From Taklimakanibacter sp050251035 (GTDB lineage: Bacteria; Pseudomonadota; Alphaproteobacteria; Rhizobiales; Aestuariivirgaceae), in assembly GCA_050251035.1 (NCBI GenBank), contig JBFWNN010000008.1, positions 1 to 64,000 of the forward strand: DNA of 64,000 nt, written 5' to 3'. Below, piece after piece: positions 55,403 through 62,487 of this stretch. The translations under genes and the position numbers were made by a program. The notes under the pieces were generated by a model. That model was given only the letters and a program-made list of their open reading frames with translations, ran no database searches and was not told the DNA's origin. Position 1 is the first letter of the stretch. Each line of letters opens with the position of its first letter.

Positions 55403-55431
55403 AGTATATCGTAATCCGGTTACGGATTCAA
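55403..55431 (-). promoter_or_regulatory. Sigma-70 promoter with palindromic operator for the toxin-antitoxin operon
   Basis: On the minus strand, TTGAAT (55431-55426) and TATACT (55408-55403) are exactly 17 bases apart. The spacer holds the inverted repeat AATCCG-GTTA-CGGATT (55413-55428). The DNA behind it (55432-55464) is strongly AT-rich, like an UP element. The ATG at 55395 would be at or next to +1. Confidence 0.7.
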
Positions 55432-55464
55432 CTTTTCAGAATGTAAAAAATATATTTTTTTCAG

Positions 55465-56151
55465 CTACTTAACGGGAATATCACGAGGCCCGGCCTCGCT
55501 CGCATAATAACTCGCGCCGACCTTGTCCAAATGGAAAAGGTCACTTGTGCGCGCATACCAGCCGGCGGCATGCATGCGGCCGACGAGGTCGAGCTTCGGC
55601 GTGTCGACATAGTGGCGCTCGGCGTCGAGCAGGCAGTCATCGGCAATATGCATGGCCAAGACGCGGCCGAGCACGACGGCGCTGGTCGGGGACAAGGGCA
55701 CGATCTCGAATGTCCGGCATTCGAGCGCCACCGGGCTTTGGGCGATGCGCGGCGGTGCCACCTTGCGGCTCGGCACGGGATGCAGCCCGGCCTTCTGCAG
55801 TTCATCGACGGTCGGGCCATAGTCGCCCTCGGCGATATTGGCTTGTGCCGCGATGTCGGCGCTCACCAGATTGATCACGAATTCACCCGTCGCGCGGATA
55901 TTGGCGAGCGTGTCCTTCTCTTCGGCGCCGCCATGGGTGCGGGCTTCCGGCAGACGCGCGGCGATGCCCAGAACCACCACCGGCGGCTCGCTCGACACGA
56001 CATTGAACCAGGAGAAGGGCGCGGCATTGAGCCTGCCCTCCTTGTCCTGCGACACCACCAGCGCGATCGGCCGCGGCACCACGGTCGCCACCAGCAGCTT
56101 GTAGCGGCTCTTTTCGGAGAGGAGATCGAGATCGAAATACACGGGATCCAT
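55465..56151 (-). CDS. Flavin reductase-like (FMN-binding split barrel) protein
   Basis: A 228-aa flavoprotein of the flavin-reductase-like/flavoredoxin family. The opening YKLLVATVVPRPIALVVSQD and NAAPFSWFNVVSSEPPVVVLGIA are the FMN-binding blocks, and TGEFVINLVS follows. It probably reduces or carries FMN with NAD(P)H. It is the last gene of the minus-strand amide operon, ten bases after the LivF-like gene. It may serve a monooxygenase elsewhere or act directly on the pathway compound. Confidence 0.85.
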   Translation of the reverse strand: MDPVYFDLDLLSEKSRYKLLVATVVPRPIALVVSQDKEGRLNAAPFSWFNVVSSEPPVVVLGIAARLPEARTHGGAEEKDTLANIRATGEFVINLVSADIAAQANIAEGDYGPTVDELQKAGLHPVPSRKVAPPRIAQSPVALECRTFEIVPLSPTSAVVLGRVLAMHIADDCLLDAERHYVDTPKLDLVGRMHAAGWYARTSDLFHLDKVGASYYASEAGPRDIPVK

Positions 56152-56161
56152 CTCCCCGGCG

Positions 56162-56884
56162 TCAGATCTTCAGATGCTCGAGAATGCGGCCGCGCGAGCC
56201 CGCCGCCACATCGCCCGTATCGTCGATCTGGCCGAGCTTCAGCACCGCCCAGCGGTCGGCGACGCCCAGCGCGAAATCGAGGTTCTGCTCGACCAGCAGG
56301 ATGGTGGTGCGGTTGAGGCGGCGCTCCTCCTTGAGCGCCGCCGCGATCTTCTCGACCACCGTGGGCTGCAGCCCCTCCGAGATCTCGTCGATGAGCAGGA
56401 GCTTGGGTTTCAGCATCAGAGCGCGGCCCAGGATCAGCATCTTCTGCTCGCCGCCCGACAAGGTGCCGGCCTTCTGGCCGAGCCGATCCGCGAGGAAAGG
56501 GAAGTGCCGGTAGACGCTCTCGCAGGCCTGCGTGAGGCCCGCATCGGAGCGCAGAGCGAGTCTCAGATTGTCGCGCACCGTCAGGTCCTGGAACAAGGCA
56601 TGCTCCTGGGGCGCATAGGCTATCCCCGAGGCGATGAGCGAAGCCGGCGACGTGCCGACGATCGAGACGCCGTCGAGCCGGATCTCGCCGGCGCGCAAGG
56701 CGACGAAGCCCAGGATAGTCTTGAGCAGCGTCGTCTTGCCCATGCCGTTCTTGCCCATGAGGGCGAAGATCTCGCCCGCCGCCACCGAGAGCGACAAAGC
56801 GTTGATGATGTCGACCGCGCCATAGCCCGCCGAGATCTCGGTCAGCGCGAGCTTCGGGTGTGACGGCGCATGCGCGTCATACAT
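56162..56884 (-). CDS. Branched-chain amino acid/urea/amide-type ABC ATPase (LivF/UrtE-like)
   Basis: A 240-aa ATPase. Walker A is GKNGMGKTT, signature LSGGEQKMLILGRAL and Walker B LLLIDEISEGLQP, the last typical of LivF/UrtE. It overlaps the fused permease-ATPase gene by eight bases. It works with the ATPase domain of that fusion as the second motor of the importer. Confidence 0.92.
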   Translation of the reverse strand: MYDAHAPSHPKLALTEISAGYGAVDIINALSLSVAAGEIFALMGKNGMGKTTLLKTILGFVALRAGEIRLDGVSIVGTSPASLIASGIAYAPQEHALFQDLTVRDNLRLALRSDAGLTQACESVYRHFPFLADRLGQKAGTLSGGEQKMLILGRALMLKPKLLLIDEISEGLQPTVVEKIAAALKEERRLNRTTILLVEQNLDFALGVADRWAVLKLGQIDDTGDVAAGSRGRILEHLKI

Positions 56885-58664
56885 GGGCGCCTCCCGAATA
56901 GACCGTCTTCACCACCTCCGAATTGATCACGTCGTCGACCGTGCCGTCGAGCACCAGGCGGCCCTGATGCAGCACGACGATGCGGGAGGAGATCTGGCGC
57001 ACGAAATCGAGATCATGCTCGACCAGGATGATGGCGAGGCCGAGCTCCCCCGTGAGCTTCTGCAGGATGCCGCCGATGGTGGTGCGCTCGGTCTTGGTGA
57101 GGCCGGCGGTCGGCTCGTCGAGCAATATGAGGCGCGGCTCCAGGGTGACGACCATGGCGAGCTCGAGACTCTGCTTCATGCCATGCGAGAGCAGCGACAC
57201 CGGCTGGTCGAGCAGACGGTCGAGGCCGGTGAGCTTCAATATGTCGGCTGCGGCGGGCGGCAGGTCGAGGTCGCTGGAGCGGCGCAACGGGCTGGGCGCC
57301 AGGCGCCTGGCGCGCGCCAGGCGCAGGCAGTCGGCGACGCTCAGGCTGTCGAAGACGCTCGCCACCAGGAACTTGCGCCCCACGCCGAGCGCCACGATCT
57401 CGTTCGGCGTCAGGCCGGCGACAGTGCGGTCGGCCATGACGATCGTGCCGCCCGTCGCCTCGGTGCCGTCGCTCAGGCAGCGCATGACCGTCGTCTTGCC
57501 GGCGCCGTTGGGGCCGACGAGACTCACGAGTTCACCCGGCCTGACCTCGAGGTCGAGGCCCTTCAACACATTGAGAGCGCCATAGGATTTGCTCAAGTCC
57601 TTGACCTGCAGCAGCGGTTTTTCCTTGAAGCTTCCTTCGGCGGCGGTGCCGGCATTGCCGAAGATCGCGGCCGCGCCCGAAGCCTTGGCGCGATCGCCGC
57701 CCGGCAGGAACCGGTCGACCAGAGCGGCAAGGCCGTTCGGCAGGAGGATGATCATGACGACGAACAGGGCGCCGATGATCAGGTTCCACAGGAACGGCAG
57801 CTCACCCGAGAGATTGGCACTCAGATAGTCGATGCCGATCGCGCCGAAGATCGGCCCGATGATGGTGCCGCGTCCGCCGAGCGCGGTCCAGATGACGATC
57901 TCGGTGCCGAAGACGAAGCCGGTGTTTTCCGGCGCCACGACGCCCGTCGCATTGGCAAAGAGGAAGCCGGCGATGCCGGCGACGCCTGCCAGCACCGTGG
58001 TGAGCAGGATCTTGATGCGCTCGGGGGCGAGGCCGAGATAGGCGCAGCGCGCCTCGTTGTCGCGTATTGCGATCAACACCTTGCCGGCATCCGAGCGCAC
58101 GAAGATGAAGGCGGCGGCTGCGACGACCAGGAGGCAGATGCCGGACAGCCGGAAGAAACCTGCGAGGCTCAGAGGCAACGTGCCATAGCCGACGAGGCCG
58201 CTGCTCGAACCGGTCCACTGGCCGCCCGAGAAAGCGAGCTGCGTGATGACAATCGGCACGACGAGCGAGACCACCGTCGCATAGAGCGGCGTCGCCTTGT
58301 AGCCGAAAGAGAGCCAGCCGACGACAAGGCCCAGGCACAGGGGCACGAGAAAAGCGAGGACGAAGGCCAGCGCCATCAGCGCCGGCGAGGCGCCGATATG
58401 GGTGAGCACCATGGCCGTCGCATAGGCGCCGAGGCCGAAGAAGGCGGCCTGGCCGAAAGTGAGCACCCCGGTGAAGCCCCAGAGCAGGTCGACGGTCACC
58501 GCCAGCATGGCGTAGATCATCGAGCGGGTCAGCACATTGAGGGTGAAGCGGTCGAACACCATGGGGCCGAAGATCACCGCCAGCAAGGCGGCCACGGTCA
58601 GGCCCAAGAGGAGCACGGCGCGCAGATCGAGGCGGCGGAGCGCCGCGGCGCTACTCACGGGCAA
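56877..58664 (-). CDS. Fused LivM-type permease and LivG-type ATPase
   Basis: A 595-aa fusion. Residues 1-320 form a LivM/UrtC-type permease with eight to ten membrane segments (TVDLLWGFTGVLTFGQAAFFGLGAYA). After a linker (about 325-350), residues 355-595 form the LivG/UrtD ATPase. It has Walker A GPNGAGKTT, Walker B LILLDEPTAGL and H-loop VEHDLDFV. The signature is LSHGMKQSLELAM, where His replaces the second Gly of LSGGQ. It overlaps its neighbours by 8 and 14 bases. Such fusions occur in some alphaproteobacterial importers but are not the common form. Confidence 0.9.
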   Translation of the reverse strand: MPVSSAAALRRLDLRAVLLLGLTVAALLAVIFGPMVFDRFTLNVLTRSMIYAMLAVTVDLLWGFTGVLTFGQAAFFGLGAYATAMVLTHIGASPALMALAFVLAFLVPLCLGLVVGWLSFGYKATPLYATVVSLVVPIVITQLAFSGGQWTGSSSGLVGYGTLPLSLAGFFRLSGICLLVVAAAAFIFVRSDAGKVLIAIRDNEARCAYLGLAPERIKILLTTVLAGVAGIAGFLFANATGVVAPENTGFVFGTEIVIWTALGGRGTIIGPIFGAIGIDYLSANLSGELPFLWNLIIGALFVVMIILLPNGLAALVDRFLPGGDRAKASGAAAIFGNAGTAAEGSFKEKPLLQVKDLSKSYGALNVLKGLDLEVRPGELVSLVGPNGAGKTTVMRCLSDGTEATGGTIVMADRTVAGLTPNEIVALGVGRKFLVASVFDSLSVADCLRLARARRLAPSPLRRSSDLDLPPAAADILKLTGLDRLLDQPVSLLSHGMKQSLELAMVVTLEPRLILLDEPTAGLTKTERTTIGGILQKLTGELGLAIILVEHDLDFVRQISSRIVVLHQGRLVLDGTVDDVINSEVVKTVYSGGAHV

Positions 58665-59484
58665 ATCCTTTCGGGCTGACGCGCAGGACCAGCGCGCAGA
58701 GTATCGCGACGGTGATGCTGCCGAAGATCGGGCTGACGAAGGTCGAGACCAGGACCTGGGCGCCGCCGAAGACGAGGCAGGCGAAAGCCAGCGCGCCGAA
58801 GGAGGAGCCCGCCACCATGACCAGCATGAAGGCGCCGATCAGCCAGCCGACTCCCATATTCGGATCGACGCTGGTGAGCGGGGTGAGCAGCACGCCGGCG
58901 AGCCCGGCGAGGCCGGTGCCGATCATGAAGGTGGCGAGCCTGACCTTGGCGGTGTCGATGCCGAGCGCCCGCGCCAGGGTCTCGTTCATGATCACGGCGC
59001 GAGCCGAGAGGCCGAGGCGCGTGCCGTCGAGCAGCAAGGCGAAAGCCAGTCCGATCGCGAGGGCGGCGATGATGGTGAAGAGGCGATAGAAGGAATAGCT
59101 GACGCCGAAGACGTCGATCGTGCCCGTGAGCAGGCTCGGGATCATCTGCATGTCGCGGCCGAACCATAGAGTGATGAGCTGGCCGATGACGATGCCGAGG
59201 CCCCAGGTTGCCAGTATGGCATCGAGGGGGCGGCGATAGAGCGGGCGCACGATGAAGAGTTCGGTCAGGGCGCCGAGCGCCGCGCCGACGACGAAGGCGA
59301 GGGGCAAGGCCAACCACGGGCTCAGGCCGAGGCTCGTGGTGACGACGACGCAGTAGCCGCCGACCGTCAGCCAGGCGCCATGGGCGAAGTTGATGATCTT
59401 CAGCACCCCGAAGATCGCGAGCAGCCCGGCCGCCACGATGAACAGAATGGCGGCAGTGGTGATGATGTCGAGCAAGAGGATCAA
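58651..59484 (-). CDS. LivH/UrtB-type ABC permease
   Basis: A permease of about 277 aa with eight or so membrane segments. LLAIFGVLKIINFAHGAWLTVGGY is the LivH family signature near residue 20. The frame is open for 44 codons upstream to a GTG at 59616, but that stretch reads through a hairpin and looks non-coding. The TTG at 59484, beginning ILLLDIITTAAILF, gives the normal family start, though its ribosome site is weak (GAGA). The end overlaps the fused permease-ATPase gene. Confidence 0.85.
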   Translation of the reverse strand: MILLLDIITTAAILFIVAAGLLAIFGVLKIINFAHGAWLTVGGYCVVVTTSLGLSPWLALPLAFVVGAALGALTELFIVRPLYRRPLDAILATWGLGIVIGQLITLWFGRDMQMIPSLLTGTIDVFGVSYSFYRLFTIIAALAIGLAFALLLDGTRLGLSARAVIMNETLARALGIDTAKVRLATFMIGTGLAGLAGVLLTPLTSVDPNMGVGWLIGAFMLVMVAGSSFGALAFACLVFGGAQVLVSTFVSPIFGSITVAILCALVLRVSPKGFARE

Positions 59485-59603
59485 AGCATGTCTCGCAGTA
59501 AAACCACGATGGATCTGGTTTCCTCGCACTGGGGCGCCCGCCGGAGATGGACGCCGCAGGGCATATTGCAGCAGACTCGATCTATTCTGAAGGGCGCCGT
59601 AAG

Positions 59604-59630
59604 GCTCCCCCGGCACAAGGCCGGAGGAGC
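59604..59630 (-). terminator. Hairpin between binding-protein and permease genes
   Basis: GCTCC-c-CCGGC pairs with GCCGG-a-GGAGC around ACAAG: an 11-bp stem with one mismatch, 17 bases after the binding-protein stop. No T-run. It probably limits read-through or protects the binding-protein message. The wider gap 59485-59646 holds no other gene. Confidence 0.6.
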
Positions 59631-59646
59631 AGTCAGCGTGAGCAGC

Positions 59647-60795
59647 CTAGAGATTCGGGCACTGCTCGCCCGGATCGACATCCTTGAAGGTGGCGACGAC
59701 ATTCACCGCGCCATTGGCCTGCACCTGGCCCAGATACATGGTGAGCGGCGCATGATGCTGCTTGTTCATGATGTTGACGCCGCGCGGGCCGGTGAAGGAG
59801 ACCTGCGGCAGGGCGGCAAGCACCGCTGCCGTGTCGGTGGAGCCGGCCTTCTCGACCGCTGCCTTGTAGAGATAGATGCCTTCATATTGCGGCACCGAGA
59901 GGTCGTTCGGCGTCCTGAGCTCGGAGCCGAACTTCTTCTCCATCGCGGCCAGGAACTGCTTGTTCTCCGGACTGTCGATCGAGGTCACGTAGGAGGCCGA
60001 GATGAATATGCCTTCGGCGTCGGCGCCCATGCTCTTGGCGGTGCCTTCGTCGACGGCGAGATTGCCATAGGGGATGGCGACGCCGGCGCCGCGCAACTGC
60101 TTGGTGAGCGTGACATTGGGCGCGCCGCCCGCCGTCGAGGTGATGAGCGCATCGGCACCCGAGCTCTTCAGCTTGGAAATGATGGCCGTCCAGTCGGTGC
60201 CTTCCATCGGCAGATATTCTTCGCCGACCACCTGGCCGCCGCCCTTCTCGATATAACCGCGCGAGAATTCCAGCATCCCGCGCCCGAAGGCGTAATCGCT
60301 GCCGACCAGGAAGAACTTCTTGGCGCCGAGCTTCTGGACGAAGTGATCGACGATCGGCGGAACCTGCTGCTCCGGAACCCAGGCATTGACATAAAGGTTC
60401 GGATTGCAGGATCTGCCTTCGTAGAAGGACGTGTAGATGAAGGGCACGTCGCCCTTGGTCACGATCGGCAGGCCGGCATTGCGCGCGGCGCTCGTTTCCA
60501 TGGTGATGATGGCATTGACCTCCTTCTGGAAGATCAGCGCGTCATAGGCCTTCTGCGCGCCGGCGGCGCCGGAGGCGTCATCGGCAATCTCGAGGGTCAG
60601 CTTGCGGCCGAGAACGCCGCCCGCGGCATTGATCTCCTCGACGGCGAGCTCGGCCGATTGCACGACCGAGGGCGCCACGACGCTGTTGGCGCCCGACAGG
60701 CCGACCGGGATGCCGATCTTGATCGGCGCGTCCTGGGCCAAGGCCGTGGTGGCGAGCATCGTGCTGAAGAGTATGGAGAATAGCTTGAGCTTCAT
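59647..60795 (-). CDS. Periplasmic amide/branched-chain amino acid-type binding protein
   Basis: A 382-aa family-6 binding protein with a signal peptide (1-20, cut before QDAPIKIG). IKIGIPVGLSGANSVVAPSVV, INAAGGVLGRKLTLEIADDAS and FFLVGSDYAFGRGMLEFSRGY are typical of LivK/AmiC/UrtA relatives. One cysteine pair (EGRSCNPN and the C-terminal GEQCPNL) may form a disulfide in the periplasm. GGGGAAAC lies before the ATG. It captures the small amide or amino acid for the LivHMGF-type importer that follows. Confidence 0.9.
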   Translation of the reverse strand: MKLKLFSILFSTMLATTALAQDAPIKIGIPVGLSGANSVVAPSVVQSAELAVEEINAAGGVLGRKLTLEIADDASGAAGAQKAYDALIFQKEVNAIITMETSAARNAGLPIVTKGDVPFIYTSFYEGRSCNPNLYVNAWVPEQQVPPIVDHFVQKLGAKKFFLVGSDYAFGRGMLEFSRGYIEKGGGQVVGEEYLPMEGTDWTAIISKLKSSGADALITSTAGGAPNVTLTKQLRGAGVAIPYGNLAVDEGTAKSMGADAEGIFISASYVTSIDSPENKQFLAAMEKKFGSELRTPNDLSVPQYEGIYLYKAAVEKAGSTDTAAVLAALPQVSFTGPRGVNIMNKQHHAPLTMYLGQVQANGAVNVVATFKDVDPGEQCPNL

Positions 60796-60844
60796 GGTCG
60801 TTTCCCCTTGTTGATGGTGCCGGAATTTTCGATTGCGGCGGCCG

Positions 60845-61690
60845 TCAGCCATAGACATCCGGTCTGCGGTCGCCGATCACGTCGTTTCGTTCGCTGAGCG
60901 TCCGGCTTGTCTTCACATCGCCGAGCGAAATGGTTGCCGTCAGGATTTCCTCAGTGTCGTAGCCGGCAGGACCCGCGACCGGCCGGCCGGTCGGCCCGAT
61001 GATCAGGCTCGAGCCGATGAAGGGCTGGCCGCGCTCGATGCCGACGCGGTCGGCGCAGGCGATGTAAACGGCATTGGAATGCGCCGCCGCCTTGTGAAGG
61101 ACGTTGGCCATCGGCTCCATCGAGCGGTCCTGGCCCGGCATCGGCACCCAGTTCGTCGGCACACAGATGAGCTCGGCGCCGTTGAGCGCCATTTGCCGGA
61201 AGATCTCGGGAAACCAGCCGTCATAGCAGATGGCGAGGCCGATCTTGCCGAGGCCGGTGTCGAAGACCGGCAGCCCGAGATCGCCCGGCGCGAAGAACAG
61301 CTTCTCGCGGTTCCACAGATGGAGCTTGCGGAATTTGCCGATATAGCCGTCCGGTCCGCATAGAATGGCCGAGTTGAAGAAGGTCTTGCCGTCGCGCTCG
61401 GCGAGGCCGCTCACGATATGGATGGCGAGCTCGCGGGCTAGAGCGATGAGGCGTTGCGCGCTCAGACCGTCCGGTATGGGGGCGGCGAGCCGGCCCACTT
61501 CCGCGATGTCGTTGAAGACGTAGCCCGTGTCGGCGAGCTCCGGCAGCACGATGACGGCCGCGCCCTCGCGATGGGCGGCGCGAATGCGCTTCTCCATCTG
61601 CGCGAGATTGCCGGCGACATCGCCGATCACCGGCTCGAACTGCACGCAGGCTATTTTGAATGCCGGTCGCGCTTCCGCCTTTACCGCCAA
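60845..61690 (-). CDS. Nitrilase-superfamily amidohydrolase
   Basis: A 281-aa carbon-nitrogen hydrolase. The catalytic triad reads Glu in VLPELADTGY, Lys in FRKLHLWNREK and Cys in LAICYDGWFPE. Aliphatic amidase AmiE belongs to the same superfamily, but this one is shorter and closer to carbamoyl-amine and omega-amide hydrolases. Translation starts at TTG 61690, with GGAGG five bases upstream, directly after a terminator. Frames extending further upstream would run through that terminator and are rejected. The leader should make it responsive to the AmiR-like antiterminator. It releases ammonia from the imported amide or nitrile (inference). Confidence 0.88.
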   Translation of the reverse strand: MAVKAEARPAFKIACVQFEPVIGDVAGNLAQMEKRIRAAHREGAAVIVLPELADTGYVFNDIAEVGRLAAPIPDGLSAQRLIALARELAIHIVSGLAERDGKTFFNSAILCGPDGYIGKFRKLHLWNREKLFFAPGDLGLPVFDTGLGKIGLAICYDGWFPEIFRQMALNGAELICVPTNWVPMPGQDRSMEPMANVLHKAAAHSNAVYIACADRVGIERGQPFIGSSLIIGPTGRPVAGPAGYDTEEILTATISLGDVKTSRTLSERNDVIGDRRPDVYG

Positions 61691-61706
61691 TGCTTCCTCC
61701 AGACGC

Positions 61707-61746
61707 AAAAAACCCCTGGCGCGGAAGTCATCCGCAAGCCAAGGGG
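61707..61746 (-). terminator. Intrinsic terminator in the leader of the nitrilase operon
   Basis: On the minus strand, CCCCTTGGC (61746-61738) pairs with GCCAGGGG (61720-61713) with one bulge. Inside is a second hairpin, GCGGA-TGACT-TCCGC. A run of six T follows (61712-61707). The ribosome site of the nitrilase gene starts right after. A terminator before the first structural gene implies regulated antitermination. Confidence 0.85.
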
Positions 61747-61765
61747 CTACCCAGCCAGAATGTAT

Positions 61766-61796
61766 GCGGCATTCCTGCCGCTGAGCAAACTTGCTC
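61766..61796 (-). ncRNA. Tandem hexaloop hairpins, probable ANTAR (AmiR) binding RNA
   Basis: Two hairpins separated by one base on the minus strand: GAGC-AAGTTT-GCTC (61796-61783) and GCGGC-AGGAAT-GCCGC (61781-61766). ANTAR antiterminators bind paired stems with six-base loops starting with A. Both loops start with A; the conserved loop G I recall at position 4 is at position 3 here. The terminator follows 19 bases later. Immediately upstream is the gene for an ANTAR protein. Confidence 0.65.
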
Positions 61797-61803
61797 GCCC
61801 GCG

Positions 61804-61831
61804 ACGTTACACGGTCATGAGGCCGAGTCAA
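61804..61831 (-). promoter_or_regulatory. Possible promoter of the nitrilase leader
   Basis: On the minus strand, TTGACT (61831-61826) and TAACGT (61809-61804) are 16 bases apart. The predicted start near 61797 would make hairpin 1 the very 5' end of the RNA. The -10 is weak, so read-through from the amiCR genes is a further source of transcript. Confidence 0.4.
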
Positions 61832-61853
61832 GCCGCATGATGTGCCGCGAATT

Positions 61854-62477
61854 TCAGCCCTTGCCGGGCTTGGCGATCTTCATGCCGAAGGCGCGCATCG
61901 CCTCATTGGCGGCGATGATGCTTTCGGCGACCGAGACGATGGCGATGCGCTTTGCCGTCGCCTGGTCGCGGATCTGGCGATAGGCGACCTCTTCCTCGAG
62001 CCCGTTCATCTCGGTCAGGATCTTGACCGCCTTCTCGATGGTGCGGCGGCCTTTCAGCGTGTCCTCGAGCTTGCGCACCTTGTTGGCGAGCCGCATCTCG
62101 TAGCTGTAGCGGTAGCGGGCGAGAGCAAACTGGGTCAGCACGCCCAACTGCCGCAGGGGCTTGGTGATCACGCCATGGGCATTGAGGTCGGCGATCGCCT
62201 TGAGCGAGGTCGGGCTCTCGTAAGTGACGATGGCGATGATCGCCGCCGCGGCGTTCTCGACCAGAGGCGCGAAGGCCTCGTTGGCGGAATCGCCGACCTG
62301 GACGAAGACCGCATCGACATCGGACGGGATCGTCGCGGGCATGGGCCACACCGCCTTCACGTCGCAGCCGAGGCGTTTCAGATGGTCGACAAGGGCGGCG
62401 CCGTCCTCGTCGCGCGGATGGATGACCAGCACCTTGGCCTGCTGCAGGTCGTCGAGAATGAATTTGAGCGACGTCAT
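61854..62477 (-). CDS. amiR: AmiR-like response regulator with ANTAR RNA-binding domain
   Basis: A 207-aa protein. The N-terminal pseudo-receiver (1-125) lacks the acidic phosphorylation pocket, as in AmiR. A coiled-coil segment (about 125-150) leads to the ANTAR domain (about 140-195), with LKGRRTIEKAVKILTEMNGLEEEVAYRQIRDQATAKRIAIVSVAESII. Such proteins bind nascent RNA and prevent terminator formation, and are held inactive by AmiC until the amide ligand binds. It lies ten bases after the AmiC-like gene. Its probable RNA target is in the leader 60-90 bases downstream of its own stop. Confidence 0.9.
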   Translation of the reverse strand: MTSLKFILDDLQQAKVLVIHPRDEDGAALVDHLKRLGCDVKAVWPMPATIPSDVDAVFVQVGDSANEAFAPLVENAAAAIIAIVTYESPTSLKAIADLNAHGVITKPLRQLGVLTQFALARYRYSYEMRLANKVRKLEDTLKGRRTIEKAVKILTEMNGLEEEVAYRQIRDQATAKRIAIVSVAESIIAANEAMRAFGMKIAKPGKG

Positions 62478-62487
62478 GGACGCGCCT

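Noticed and set aside
59485..59616. N-terminal extension of the LivH-like permease to a GTG at 59616
   Set aside because: The extra 44 residues have no membrane or family character and the frame reads into the hairpin after the binding-protein gene.
61707..61796. A metabolite riboswitch (guanidine or similar) in the nitrilase leader
   Set aside because: The structure is short, with two simple hexaloop stems and no conserved aptamer core I recognise. The adjacent ANTAR gene explains it better.
61691..61831. N-terminal extension of the nitrilase by 47 codons
   Set aside because: It would be translated through the hairpins and terminator. The GGAGG plus TTG directly after the terminator gives the normal family length.
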